Assembly (NCBI GenBank): GCA_020796225.1
Contig: CM036759.1
Span: 63,644,590-63,708,589, forward strand
DNA length: 64,000 nucleotides
Reading direction: 5' to 3'
DNA from: Arion vulgaris
Lineage: Eukaryota > Mollusca > Gastropoda > Stylommatophora > Arionidae
The notes under the pieces were generated by a model. That model was not told the origin of the DNA and did no database searches. It saw only the letters and a list, made by a program, of their open reading frames with translations. The position numbers and the translations under genes are program-made. Each line of letters opens with the position of its first letter. Positions within the stretch are counted from its first letter, which is position 1. Of this stretch, positions 1 through 12,095 are shown piece after piece.

Positions 1-187
1 TGCTCTAGTCTTGTACAGATGTACAAATCATGTACAACATTGCTCTATTCTTGTGCGATGTACAAATCATGTACAACCTTGCTCTAGTAGTGTACAGCTG
101 TACAAATCATGTATAACATTGCTATAGTAGTGTACAGATGTACAAATTATGTATACCGTTGCTCTAGTCGTGTGCAGATGTATAAAC
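1..187. repeat. 40-bp tandem array, start
   Basis: Four to five units of about 40 bp begin TGCTCTAGT and contain the inverted core TGTACAGATGTACA. One more unit reappears at about 455-495 beyond a PLE fragment, so the PLE end appears to have inserted into the array. Confidence 0.8.
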
Positions 188-445
188 CTTTTTTCCACTT
201 CTAGTTTTTTGCATTTATTTCGTTATTTGTTTTTAGTCCCATATTTTCGTTTTATTAGCCGTTAGAAACTTGTTGTTGGATTCTACATGTTGTGTGTTGT
301 GCGTGAGGTGGAATTCTTCACATCTCTTGTATCCTTTGCTTGATAAAGGCCTTTTAGTCGAAACATTACTGTGTATTGTTATTGTTTTTGTATTTTGTTA
401 AACTACAGTACTTTTTGTTTTTAAGTGTTTCGTCATTATAAATTA
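188..445 (+). mobile_element. Penelope-like element 3' terminal fragment
   Basis: It shares the terminal block of the PLE copies at 36.7 kb and 24.2 kb, including TTGATAAAGGCC followed by TCGAAAC and then TTAAACTACAGTACTTTTTG. It carries no coding part. Orientation is opposite to the coding copies at 36.7 and 40.6 kb. Confidence 0.65.
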
Positions 446-479
446 ATTACAACTTTGCTCTAATTGTGTACAGATGTAC

Positions 480-640
480 AAATCGTGTAATCACAAAAAG
501 ACACATATCGAAGAGTATGTATACTGATGGTTCTTGTGCCTCGCTGGTTAAACACTCCTCTCTCTACCCTTCAAGCATCCAGCTCTACTTGTAAAATGTG
601 TAATTCCAGACTCCTTAAATCGATCTATTGATTCAACGTC
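480..640 (-). mobile_element. LINE 3' fragment, same family as 31730-32115
   Basis: It aligns by eye with 31790-31960, sharing blocks such as GCTGGTTAAACAC and CATCCAG.TCTACTTGTA. In that copy the same sequence lies downstream of a minus-strand RNase H relic. An apparent plus-strand YTDGS here is therefore coincidental. Confidence 0.45.
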
Positions 641-716
641 ATTCGCATCAAATGGCACCCAGTAGCATGCCTCCCTTGAAGACCCCCATATTGAGACTCA
701 ACTTTATAACTTTCTA

Positions 717-1397
717 CGGAATGGGTGGACAGCATTCAGAGATCACTCCTCGAGAAACTAACTTGGTTGTACACCCCTGGACATGTTGGAATGCAGGGCA
801 ACGAACGTGCTGTCTGTCTTGCAAACAATGTCCCGACTCAAGCGGGTAGAAGTATGGACAGAGCCGATGTCATAAATGCGGTAAGATCTCATTTATGTGA
901 TATAGCAGAGATTCAGACACTGGAACGATTGCGAGAATTAAGAGTTAAGTTTGGACCTGCCAGACAGTGTCGTCTTCGTGGTAGGGAGAGAGAAGATATA
1001 GTAATCAACTTCTCATGGGTACAAGTTTGGACCTGCCAGACAGTGTCGTCTTCGTGGTAGGGAAAAGAAGATATAGTAATCAACTTCTCATGGGTACAAG
1101 TTTGGACCTGCCAGACAGTGTCGTCTTCGTGGTAGGGAGAGAGAAGATATAGTAATCAACTTCTCATGGGTACAAGTTTGGACATGCCAGACAGTGTCGT
1201 CTTCGTGGTAGGGAGAGAGAAGATATAGTAATCAACTTCTCATGGGTACAAGTTTGGACATGCCAGACAGTGTCGTCTTCGTGGTAGGGAGAGAGAAGAT
1301 ATAGTAATCAACTTCTCATGGGTACAAGTTTGGACATGCCAGACAGTGTCGTCTTCGTGGTAGGGAGAAAAGATATACTAATCAACTTCTCGTGGGT
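717..1397 (+). pseudogene. LINE-A RNase H C-terminal remnant (I-clade LINE)
   Basis: It translates as EWVDSIQRSLLEK, then LTWLYTPGHVGMQGNERA and a conserved tail (RADVINAVRSHLCD, RQCRLRGRERE). YTPGHxGxxGNExAD is the C-terminal RNase H motif; here the Asp is lost (GNERAVCLA). Copies 2 and 3 at 22.1-22.6 kb and 62.4 kb share the whole block. The 5' part is missing. The 3' end is expanded into 76-bp units and the UTR is split by a SINE at 1398-1745. Confidence 0.85.
943..1392 (+). repeat. 76-bp tandem array of the LINE-A 3' end
   Basis: About six units of 76 bp each contain the last LINE-A codons (CAGACAGTGTCGTCTTCGTG) and the start of its UTR (ATCAACTTCTCATGGGT). LINE-A copies at 22.1 and 62.4 kb have this stretch once, so amplification is local. 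Confidence 0.9.
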
Positions 1398-1745
1398 TTG
1401 ATTGATTGATTGATAGAACAATCATCATTGCACTTCGGTGAATAACTATGTGTGCTCCTATCTCTTTGTTACACATGAAGATCTCGGTGGTAGTGCAGGA
1501 GAACTCCGTAGCACAGGCGATGGTTCCGTGTAATTTTGAAGATGGTGATAATATTTTGTAGGAATTGTCTGTTTAATTGTTCTAGTGACTTTTGATCGTG
1601 CAGCGGATTTCCAGCCTGCTCTTCTCCATTTTTGAACTGTTAATGGTTCTTTTACAAGCTCAAATTAAACACTAGATCTACGTTTTATTGTCTGTTTCTG
1701 ATAGGACTAGGAACTCGACCTCACTTACACTGAGATTAGGAATCT
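1398..1745 (-). mobile_element. tRNA-derived SINE, 5'-truncated
   Basis: The (TGAT)n tail is at the left, followed by body blocks shared with copies at 3.8, 21.7 and 37.3 kb (TGCACTTCGGTGA, AAGATCT, ATAGGACTAG). The tRNA head is missing. Imperfect flanks CTCGTGGGT and CTCACGGGT look like a target-site duplication in the LINE-A UTR. Confidence 0.8.
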
Positions 1746-1851
1746 CACGGGTACGGTGAGCAAGTGGACTTTGAGATGGCTGTTGCTACGGAGCACGCAT
1801 GGGAATACCTAATGTGTCATGACGTCGATCGCATAACATAACATAACGTTC
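1746..1851 (+). mobile_element. LINE-A 3' UTR and CATAA tail
   Basis: It resumes LINE-A after the SINE: GGTGAGCAAGTGGACTTTG, then GTCATGACGTCGATCG followed by CATAA repeats. The same end is inverted at about 62225-62270. The short CATAA tail defines the element's 3' end instead of poly(A). Confidence 0.75.
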
Positions 1852-2180
1852 TAACAATAAACTCGTAACTTCCCGCTCATGGTTCTAATAGCTAAACCAA
1901 GGACAGACAGACTCGCCCGTGCCAGCTGTAATCTCGTTTCCCCCATATGACCTGGGATTTCCAGAGAAATCATATAACTAGTTTATTAATAAAACATAAA
2001 TAAAATGTTTAGCAGCGTCGAGTCTGATTGTATCAACAATTCATTTGATGTCCTGTTCTACGTGTCGACAAATCTTTCTTTTTCCTGGTTGTAGATATAG
2101 CTAAAGTACTTTCTCAATATGTTGTTATTATTGTTTTTTCTCGCTCGCCCTCGCTATGAATTCAGACGTAGTCAGTGCGC
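1852..2180. other. No feature recognised
   Basis: Unique-looking AT-rich sequence without a convincing ORF, RNA gene or repeat. Confidence 0.5.
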
Positions 2181-2199
2181 CTAATATAGCATATATGTC

Positions 2200-2470
2200 T
2201 GTTTTATTGAAGGCTTGCTTTCCTTAACAGCAGTGTCTCTCGCCATTAAGGCGAGCCTTACTCCGACTTCAGAGGTACTTGAGTTGTAATTTAGATCCCC
2301 AATTTGCCCGTGTGGTGCCAGGGCCCGCAATGGAAGCAAAGAATAGTACCACTGCAACCCACAATGCATGTTGTAAGAGGCGACTAACGTAGGTCCTAGG
2401 GATGCTACCCTAGTAAATAAAAAGCAGCGCATAAATCGGATGTGCTGGCCTACTTGTAGGCGCATAACTG
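2200..2470. repeat. Dispersed repeat R1
   Basis: Blocks here recur at 18370-18570, 46500-46700 and 48332-48460. The shared core includes AGGCGACTAA on one strand, TTAGTCGCCTCTTAC on the other, and an adjacent CAGTGG motif. The part TTACTCCGACTTCAGAGGTA also recurs near 47690. It is a non-coding interspersed element of unknown class. Confidence 0.6.
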
Positions 2471-2576
2471 GCACAACATACAATTTCTCTTAGGCTCAGA
2501 TCATATACAAATCACACAGAGTGATTGACAAGTGGTCGATATTGAGAGTTAGAAGAAAGAGAAGAAGAAGATCCCC

Positions 2577-2662
2577 AATTAAAGGATCAGGGACCCTTAG
2601 TAAAGGATTAGGGACCCTTAGTAAAGGATCAGGGACCCTTAGTAAAGGATTAGGGAACCCGA
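2577..2662. repeat. 21-bp tandem repeat
   Basis: Four units of AAAGGATCAGGGACCCTTAGT with minor changes. Confidence 0.85.
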
Positions 2663-2837
2663 AGTCCAATCGCACACTGTGAGCACACATACAACTTTTT
2701 GGGCCCGAGGTAGCCTCGAACTACGGAATGTCCACGGAATGTGGTTACAAGAGCAGCGTGCAACTCCAATATGTTGTTATATTTCTTTCCTATTTTTTTG
2801 TTTCTTGATTTATTTATAATTTTCATTTATATCTTCT

Positions 2838-2895
2838 TTTTCTCTCTCTCTCTTTCTCTTTCTCTCTCTCTCTTTCTCTCTCTCTCTCTTCTCTT

Positions 2896-2928
<33 letters not shown>

Positions 2929-2930
2929 TT

Positions 2931-2970
<40 letters not shown>

Positions 2971-3310
2971 GAACTTTCTATTCCTATTCCGTAAAGTTGT
3001 GTCTTCTCTATTTTATTTGTTTATATACAACAACAGCAAAAATAACAACTACAACAACATCTAATACAACGTCTACTATTACTACTATCACTACATAAAA
3101 ACTACTACTTCTGCTACTACTTCTATTACTACAACAACTACTACTACAATTACTACAACCACTACTGCTACAATTACGTCAACAACTACTACTGCAATTA
3201 CTACAACAACTACTACTACAATTACTACAACTACTATTACTACAACTACTACTACAACTACTACTACTATTTTGCAACTACCCTGCTACTACTACTACTA
3301 CCACTAGTAC
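2838..3310. repeat. (CT)n microsatellite followed by ACT/ACA trinucleotide tract
   Basis: 2838-2972 is CT/TTTCTC simple sequence. About 3020-3310 is ACTACT/ACAACT trinucleotide repeat. ORFs through it are low complexity. Confidence 0.9.
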
Positions 3311-3842
3311 AACTAGTACTATCATGAGCCCACATACGTTAAGACAAGGAGGATGGGAAGTGCCGCCTCCACCTGGGAAATCTCTTTGTGATAAAAACAG
3401 TTTTATGTGAATCTTGTCTTCTCCATGTCCGCGTTGTAAACTGCAAACTACATTTAAAAAAAAAATTCATTTTGTCTCCCACCCATTCTCTGGGAAAATT
3501 CCAGTGGACGCCCATGGTTACTACTTCTACTACTAATAGAGTGGTATTGAACATCTTTATCAATTACTTCGTTCTGAAACAGGAAAACCACCCAAAATAA
3601 AACACGTACAAACAAGAACACACCCTTGCTATAACGACAATGTTATGCTTGTCTTCGTCTTGTGTAAGCCTCGCCCAGGCAGTCACAACGTACCAGGTGA
3701 ACTATAACCAGAAATATTTGACCAGGAAATCCTCAAAGTCTAACTTCCCTAACACGGGGAATATACATACCTGGTATACTGACAAGGGAACTGCGACTTA
3801 ATTTTCTTAAGTGTGATATGTTTATTTAGCATTAAAAGCATG

Positions 3843-3844
<2 letters not shown>
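3311..3844. other. No feature recognised
   Basis: Short overlapping ORFs occur on both strands, but none has a recognisable domain or a supporting paralogue. Confidence 0.5.
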
Positions 3845-3874
<30 letters not shown>

Positions 3875-4320
3875 ACTGAAACCATCATCATTGCACTTCG
3901 GTGATTAATCATCTATGCTTTGATCTCTTTCTTACACAGGAAGATCTCAGCTGCACTGAATGAACTTCTTAGAACTGGAAAGTCAACGTTGTCATTTTGA
4001 AGATGGTGACGATATTTTGTGGGAATTTTATTTTTATCATTTTCTAATGAATTTTGCTCAGACAGCAGCTTTCCAGCCTGTTCCTTTCGATTTTGAACTC
4101 CCAAGTGTTTTGAACGCCTACGTTTAATCGCCCGTCTCCGATAGGACTAGAAACTCGATCTCATCTACACTGAGATCTGGAATCTCTGGGAAAATATTCC
4201 GATGGCATCAGGTACCTTTGACACGAGAGACGAGAACCTAACCTCTACGTCACAGAGAGCCCTTGCTTTGCTTATGAGCACCTAACTTCTACGTCACAGA
4301 GAGCCCTTGCTTTGTTTACA
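3845..4320 (-). mobile_element. Near full-length tRNA-derived SINE with duplicated head
   Basis: A (GATT)n tail is at the left and the tRNA-like head is at about 4200-4255 (minus: CTCTGTGACGTAGAGGTTAG as the A-box region). The head's first 50 bp are repeated at about 4250-4320. This is an independent start of the tandem growth seen in the 57-bp array at 19.7 kb. Confidence 0.8.
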
Positions 4321-4900
4321 AATATGAAACTTAATAGTCGCCCCTGGCAAGCGATGATGACAACGGTGTCAGACATGGGCTGTTGCACCTCTCAGGAGTG
4401 TGCGAAGGCGATTGTATAGTCTAATCTTGGAAAAAATAATCTCCTAGCACAGCTTTACATGACATCACCATCAACCACAGTCAACGAGTCGTTGATTTTT
4501 CTAGGCACCACTTATACATTCAGTAGTTTGCCATTGCTTTCTGAACAGTCACGTCTATTTTTAACGTCAATTTTTAAATCAAAGGGAGCTAATTTGCTTC
4601 CAAACATGCCCGCCACGGAGCTTGAACCATTTACTCTTGGTTGTGATTGAGCTCACTACCACATGTGGCGCATACATAAACAAGGTTGGAGATGTGGGTA
4701 GCTCACTACCACATGTGGGGCATACGTAATCAAGGTTGGACATGCGGGTAGCTCACTACCACATGTGGGGCATACATAATCAAGCTTGGACATGCGGATA
4801 GCTCACTACCACATGTTGGGTATACATAATCAAGATTAAACATGCGGGCAGCTCACTACCACATGTGGGACATACATAATCAAGGTTGGAGATGTGGGTA
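4321..4900. repeat. Dispersed repeat X and its 50-bp tandem array
   Basis: 4325-4450 matches 22660-22780 (AAGCGATGATGACAACGG, TGCACCTCTC). At 4649-4900 five units of about 50 bp carry CTCACTACCACATGTGGGG and CATACATAATCAAG. A single diverged unit follows repeat X at about 22785-22835, so the array again grew from a dispersed element. Confidence 0.75.
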
Positions 4901-5009
4901 ATAAGTGAACAACGTTCAGTACTAGAGAAATAAAAGATGTTCTGGGAATGCAGTCTTACTATTCTTTGCTCCCCTTGTGAGCCCCGGCAACACACGTGCG
5001 ATTTCAACA

Positions 5010-7635
5010 AAACATAACATACGTTAACATAACAATAACATAACAATAACATAACAATAACATAACAATAACATATCAATAACATAACAATAACATAACA
5101 ATAACATAACAATAACATAACAATAACATAATACACGGTGTGGAGGAACATGAGTTAAGTTAACATAACAATAACATAACAATAACATAACAATAACATA
5201 ACAATAACATATCAATAACATAACAATAACATAACAATAACATAACAATAACATAACAATAACATAATACACGGTGTGGAGGAACATGAGTTAAGTTAAC
5301 ATAACAATAACATAACAATAACATAACAATAACATAACAATAACATATCAATTACATAACAATAACATAACAATAACATAACAATAACATAACAATAACA
5401 TAACAATAACATAATACACGGTGTGGAGGAACATGTGTTAAGTTAACATAACAATAACATAACAATAACATAACAATAACATAACAATAACATAACAATA
5501 ACATAACAATAACATAACAATAACATAAGACACGGTGTGGATGAACATGACATAAGTTAACATAACAATTACATAACAATAACATAACAATAACATACCA
5601 ATAACATAACAATAACATAACAATAACATAACAATAACATAAGACATGGTGTGGAGGAACATGACATAAGTTAACATAACAATAACATAACAATAACATA
5701 ACAATAACATAACAATAACATAACAATAACTTAAGACACGGTGTGGAGGAACATGACATAAGTTAACATAACAATAACATAACAATAACATAACAATAAC
5801 ATAACAATAACATAACAATTACATAAGACACGGTGTGGAGGAACATGACATAAGTTAACATAACAATAATATAACAATAACATAAGACATGGTGTGGAGG
5901 AACATGACATAAGTTAACATAACAATAACATAACAATAACATAACAATAACATAACAATAACATAACAATAACTTAAGACACGGTGTGGAGGAACATGAC
6001 ATAAGTTAACATAACAATAACATAACAATAACATAACAATAACATAACAATAACATAACAATTACATAAGACACGGTGTGGAGGAACATGACATAAGTTA
6101 ACATAACAATAATATAACAATAACATCAGACACGGTGTGGAGGAACATGACATAAGTTAACATAACAATAATATAACAATAACATCAGACACGGTGTGGA
6201 GGAACAGGACATAAGTTAACATAACAATAACATAACAATAACATAACAATAACATAAGACATGGTGTGGAGGAACATGACATAAGTTAACATAAAAATAA
6301 CATAACAATAACATAACAATAACATAACAATAACATAACAATAACATAACAATAACATAAGACACGATGTGGAGGAACATGACATAAGTTAACATAACAA
6401 TAACATAACAATAACATAACAATAACATAACAATAACATAAGACACGGTGTTGAGGAACATGACATAAGTTAACATAACAATAACATAACAATAACATAA
6501 CAATAACATCAGACACGGTGTGGAGGAACATGACAGAAGTTAACATAACAATAACATAACAATAACAAAAGACACGGTGTGGAGGAACATGACATAAGTT
6601 AACATAACAATAACATAACAATAACATAACATTAACATAACAATAACATAACAATAACATAACAATAACATACCAATAACATAAGACACGGTGTGGATGA
6701 ACATGACATAAGTTAACATAACAATAACATAACAATAACATAACAATAACATAACAATAACATAACAATAACATAAACAATAACATAAGACACGGTGTGG
6801 AGGAACATGACATAAGTTAACATAACAATAACATAACAATAACATAACAATAACATCAGCCACGGTGTGGAGGAACATGAGTTAAGTTAACATAACAATA
6901 ACATAACAATAACATCAGACACGGTGTGGAGGAACATGACATAAGTTAACATAACAATAACATAACAATAACATAAGACACGGTGTGGAGGAACATGACA
7001 TAAGTTAACATAACAATAACATAACAATAACATAACAATAACATAACAATAACATAACAATAACATAACAATAACATAACAATAACATAACAATAACATA
7101 AGACACGGTGTGGAGGAACATGACATAAGTTAACATAACAATAACATAACAATAACATAACAATAACATAACAATAACATAACAATAACATAACAATAAC
7201 ATAACAATAACATAACAAAAACATAACAATAACATCAGACACGGTGTGGATGAACAGGACATAAGTTAACATAACAATAACATAAGACACGGTGTGGATG
7301 AACAGGACATAAGTTAACATAACAATAACATAAGACATGGTGTGGAGGAACATGACAGTTAACATAACAATAACATAAGACATGGTGTGGAGGAACATGA
7401 CATAAGTTAACATAACAATAACATAAGACACGGTGTGGAGGAACAGGACATAAGTTAACATAACAATAACATAAGACATGGTGTGGAGGAACATGACAGT
7501 TAACATAACAATAACATAAGACACGGTGTGGAGGAACAGGACATAAGTTAACATAACAATAACATAAGACATGGTGTGGAGGAACATGACATAAGTTAAC
7601 ATAACAATAACATAAGACACGGTGTGGAGGATTGA
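5010..7635. repeat. Composite array: 11-bp CATAACAATAA units with a recurrent block of about 34 bp
   Basis: Runs of 2 to 11 copies of CATAACAATAA alternate with a block containing GACACGGTGTGGAGGAACAT and ending TAAGTTAA. At the right end the 11-bp runs shorten to one or two units. Minor variants (gacatgg, gatgaacagg, catcag) recur in clusters, as expected from repeated segmental duplication. The minus strand lacks stops in much of the array and gives Cys/Tyr/Leu-rich ORFs, which I reject as genes. Confidence 0.95.
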
Positions 7636-7639
7636 CATA

Positions 7640-7964
7640 ATATACATATACTTATGTCCTGGTTTTATGATATGATTTATGAACTGGAAATTACAGGACG
7701 TGTCCTAGTTATCTCTTAACCATGTCGTTACTCTCTTGGTACGCTAGATCACGATATTGGTAATAAAACTCTCGTTACACTATCATATCCATTTTGTTGA
7801 TATCCTACATCAGTTCTGGTATAGCCTGGGAATCTATTGAACAGTTTTAATTAGAGTATTAGTGGTGTAGAGAGGTTCTCGTAATGATAGAAAACGCACT
7901 AGCAAAGACTTCCTTGTTGGACATCCTGGTAGCATCTATGTTTTCTTCTTGGTTCGCTCTATAT
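7640..7964. other. No feature recognised
   Basis: Single-copy-looking spacer between the composite array and a MITE. Confidence 0.5.
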
Positions 7965-8357
7965 CATAGGTTCCTAAACTTTTTCTGACCACCGCCCACT
8001 TTGCAAGATATACATTTTGTAACGCCTCCCCCTCCCTCCCCATTTCAACAGTTTTCCGCGTTCAAGCAGTTTGATATTTTTGACGTACATAGCCACTAAT
8101 GATACATTACTGCTTATGCCGTTAACTTATTAAAAAAGGTAGTGGTCAATATGTGCTTCATCTTGAATACAGTTATTCAATCGCAAAATCACGAAAATAA
8201 TTTATTTTAAAATATAAAAATGTTAATTTCTTCTATAATGAGCCACATGTCCATAAATCGTCTGAACGTCCCCCAACAGCTTCTGATCCCACTATCGCCC
8301 CCATAGAAGGCTTCAGCGTCCACTGGGAGGAAGTACCGCCCACTTTAAGAACCTATG
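7965..8357. mobile_element. hAT-type MITE, copy 1
   Basis: The ends are CATAGGTTCC and GGTTCTTAAAG-type inverted repeats, with CACCGCCCACTTTG near each end. It shares internal AATCACGAAAATAATTTAT with 26682-27119. Flanks TCTATATC and CCTATATC resemble an 8-bp target duplication if the boundary is shifted by one base. There is no coding capacity. Confidence 0.6.
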
Positions 8358-8369
8358 CCTATATCAACC

Positions 8370-9321
8370 ACTTACTAAACCACTCTGTGTGGTCTGTGTG
8401 TGATTTATTAAACCACTCTGTGTGGTCTGTGTGTGATTTATTAAACCCACTCTGTGTGGTCTGTGTGTGATTTACTTATATCAGCCACTTATTAAACCCA
8501 CTCTGTGTGGTCTGTGTGTGATTTACTTATATCAGCCACTTATTAAACCACTCTGTGTGGTCTGTGTGTGATTTATTAAACCACTCTGTGTGGTCTGTGT
8601 GTGATTTATTAAACCCCTCTGTGTGGTCTGTGTGTGATTTACTTATATCAGCCACTTATTAAACCACTCTGTGTGGTCTGTGTGTGATTTATTAAACCAC
8701 TCTGTGTGGTCTGTGTGTGATTTATTAAACCACTCTGTGTGGTCTGTGTGTGATTTACTTATATCAGCCAGTTATTAAACCACTCTGTGTGGTCTGTGTG
8801 TGATTTATTAAACCACTCTGTGTGGTCTGTGTGTGATTTATTAAACCACTCTGTGTGGTCTGTGTGTGATTTACTTATATCAGCCAGTTATTAAACCACT
8901 CTGTGTGGTCTGTGTGTGATTTATTAAACCACTGTGTGGTCTGTGTGTGATTTATTAAACCACTCTGTGTGGTCTGTGTGTGATTTACTTATATCAGCCA
9001 CTTATTAATGTGTGTGATTTACTTATATCAGCCACTTATTAAAACCACTCTGTGTGGTCTGTTTGTGATTTATTAAACCACTCTGTGTGGTCTGTGTGTG
9101 ATTTACGTATATCAGCCAGTTATTAAACCACTCTGTGTGGTCTGTGTGTGATTTACGTATATCAGCCAGTTATTAAACCACTCTGTGTGGTCTGTGTGTG
9201 ATTTACTTATATCAGCCATTTATTAAACCTCTCTGTGTGGTCTTTGTGTGATTTACGTATATCAGCCAGTTATTAAACCACTCTGTGTGGTCTGTGTGTG
9301 ATTTACTTATATCAGCCATTT
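8370..9321. repeat. Satellite with CCACTCTGTGTGGTCTGTGTG core
   Basis: Units are a core of about 34 bp (the near-palindrome CCACTCTGTGTGG, then TCTGTGTGTGATTTA) with an optional addition of about 16 bp, CTTATATCAGCCAC. The array continues at 10950-11010 beyond a LINE insertion. Confidence 0.92.
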
Positions 9322-10949
9322 CCTTTGCGTTCCCGGCCTAGCCTGATGGACCAACTTCTATCATGAATTTTACTGTTGTTTTTAGGGACTCCGTTCCTCC
9401 GTACAGCTTTTCGCGAAGCTCTGTGTGTTGTGGCCAGTACTCTTTTCGTATACCTGCTAAACGTTGACAGTCTTGCAAGACGTGTTCTGCCGTCATGTCT
9501 GCCATATTGCATGGGCACAGGCTAGTTGTGCCAATTTTAAATTTATGGAACATGTGGGCTCGGAGCTTGTTGTGGCCGGTACGGAGGCGAAATATGGCAA
9601 CTTGTTCACTGCGAGAGAGACCATAGTATCCGTCACTGTCTGTGTACTGCGGATGGTCTTTTGCCCATTTGCTTCGATAGTGCGAACCGATGGTTGTTTT
9701 GACTTCCTCATAGCTGATCTCGAGATCAGTCTGGGGTAGTCGCCCGCCCTCTTTGGCTAGCTTGTCGGCCGCTTCGTTTCCCCTAATGTTGCAGTGTGAC
9801 GGTATCCACTGGATGACAGTGCGTTTGAGTGAACTCGTTAGTTCAGCGAGGGACGTTTTGAGCTCATTCATCTCAGTTTTGCCGACGCATTTGAGTGCCG
9901 TGATGACCGATAGAGCATCGGTGAATATCACGACATTGTTGCGTGTAGTGTTTCTTCTCACCAAGATCATTTCGGCCGCCTTTTTGATTGCCTCTGCCTC
10001 TGCTCGGTAGTTATTCGAGTATTTGCCAGTTGCAATCGCTTTCTTGACCGTGACTTTCTTAGAGATTTTAAGCACTATTCCTCCTCCGCCATCGCTTATT
10101 GCGTTATTTGCCGATCCGTCCGTGTAGACGTGCGTCCACTCATTTTCAGGGTACTCTGATTCTATGTATTCTTCTGCTGCAGTTTTTCTGTCGAGGTTTG
10201 TTTGATCCCTTTTGCACAGTATGCCTGGGATTGATTCCCTTAGTTCTGGCATTTTTGTTTTCCATGGCGGACACTTGTCAATTGTCGGGATTGGTTTGGC
10301 TGTGCATTTGGACAGGACTGGATGGTCTGTGGTCAGTGCGTTAGAGATTCTAACGAAGTTAGATCTCTGTATTCTCCACTTTCCGGATTCATACATTCTT
10401 TCATGCATTGGGTGAGATTTGAGCCGTTTGAGTTTTCCGCAAGTACTACTACTTTCTTGTCCCTTCGGTCAGTCATTGGTTGGATGCCTGTGATGGTCTC
10501 CATCGCCTTGATGGGCGTGGACTTTATGGCTCCAGTGATAATGCGTAGGGCCCGGTTTTGACTGCTGCTCACTTTTGCGAATTGCTTGTTCGATGCATTG
10601 CTCCACGCTGCCATACCGTACTCTAGGACCGGTCGCACTCTACCAGAGTAAAGTGTCTTGAGAATTCTGCTGTTTGCTCCCATGTGGAACCTGCGAGTTT
10701 ACGCATCATTGTTAGCCTGTGTCTCGCTTTTGCCGTAGCATTTTCGATCTGGGTGCACCAAGTCAGCTTTCTGTCGAGTGTGACTCCTAGGTACGTTGGG
10801 GTTTTATTTTCTGGAAGGTTCTGCCCATTGACTTTAAGCGTTATCTTGTAATCCTTGTTATTCTGGGAGAACACAGTGTAAGTGGTCTTTGAAGGATTTA
10901 TTTTCATGTTCCACTTTGCTGACCACACTTCAAGGTTATTTAACGTAGC
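9322..10949 (-). pseudogene. 5'-truncated I-clade LINE: RT tail, RNase H and zinc knuckle
   Basis: In minus-strand order it has RT thumb-like sequence (TPTYLGVTLDRKLTW, 10973-10623 frame), a linker, then RNase H with HVYTDGSANN, YRAEAEAI, FTDALSVITAL and IQWIPSHCNIRGNEAADKLA. A C-terminal Cys/His motif (LCPCNMADMTAEHVLQDC) follows. The RNase H acidic set (D, E, D, D) is present, so the domain looks intact. The RT core and everything upstream are missing and the frames are shifted. It is flanked by TATCAGCCATTT at 9310-9321 and 10950-10961. Confidence 0.93.
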
Positions 10950-11010
10950 TATCAGCCATTTATTAAACCACACTGTGTGGTCTGTGTGTGATTTACGTAT
11001 ATCAACTTAT
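10950..11010. repeat. Satellite remainder after the LINE insertion
   Basis: It resumes the array of 8370-9321 (CCACACTGTGTGGTCTGTGTG), starting with the second copy of the 12-bp target duplication. Confidence 0.85.
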
Positions 11011-12095
11011 ATGTGCTTTTGAATATAAGAATAACGGGTCTAAAGGAGAAGATTGACTTAGTTGCACCAGGTTTTCCCATATGGCTCCGTCCCTGTCGTC
11101 AGATATGGTATACCATCTGCCGAGAGCATTGCATTAAGCATGAATTCCGTAGCTCCTGCAATAATCCTGTGGATCTCATGAAAAAATTGGTCTATGAGAG
11201 ACTGAGAGAGAGAGAGACAGAGACAGAGAGAGAGAGAAAGAGAGAAATTTAGAACTTTTTGGGTGGTAAAGTTCTGCTCAGGACAAGCTATTTGATGATC
11301 ATGATGGGATTTGCGATTTGGAGTGAGAGTTTGTTTTGCCAGTTAGGCACCTACAGAGCAGTAGCATCTCCAGTTTCAGCATGCGTTTTATTCTGACTCG
11401 CCTTCATAGGTCGCCGGTTCATGGCAATAAAAAAACACCTGTCCAAGGAAGGACATTCCCCTAGGCAAACCAGAGGACCTTGCTGTCGCAGTTTCTCGGT
11501 ATACACTGCATGGAGGTGGAATTGGCTCGTATTTTTAATCGTATTTGATCGTCGGCATACCATGGGAGATATGGTCAACATCATGCCGACTGCCCTTACA
11601 TCCCAATGTTTTTAGTAGTAACCAATTGAGGCTGGGTCGAACTGGGAGCGTTGTGGTCGGAAAAATACTAATGGGAAATTGAGCTCGGACCACATGCATT
11701 ATAAACTAGTTCCCTAACAATGACGCTACTGCTGCTCTCACCAAATACGGTATAAAAAGAATTAATGCTTTTGAATACATGTACTATAGAACTCAGAATA
11801 GCAAGGATAAAACAAAGAAGAAATATTTCCATTTTATAGATTGAAGAGGAGTTGATGATAACAAGTATAATAACAAAAGAAATGAAATATTATTAACATA
11901 TAAAGCAATATGATTCTTTAAAGAAAATCGTTCTAGAGGGCGCTGGAGGGGGAGAGAAGAATAGCAAGGAGAAGGAAATTAGGTACAGGATGTCATGGAT
12001 GAACTGAGTATCACGTCGGCAGATCGGGGGATATTTTAAGCATGACAAGAAGACATTTAGAGCTGCTGTCATTGAAGTCACGTTCCGGCAGGAAA
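11011..12095. other. Mostly unrecognised; GA-rich tract and LINE-E end fragment
   Basis: 11195-11245 is (GA)n-rich. About 11258-11290 (GGTAAAGTTCTGCTCAGGAC, then AAGCTATTTGATGAT) matches the 3' end of LINE-E at 31680-31710. I see nothing else supportable. Confidence 0.5.

Noticed and set aside
500..560. Plus-strand YTDGSCA as an RNase H active-site start
   Set aside because: The same sequence at 31.8 kb lies in the 3' part of a minus-strand LINE, so the plus-strand match is coincidental.
5010..7635. CRISPR-like repeat and spacer pattern, and CYCYVIVMLLL ORFs
   Set aside because: The intervening segments are themselves 11-bp repeats of variable number; the ORFs follow from lack of stops.
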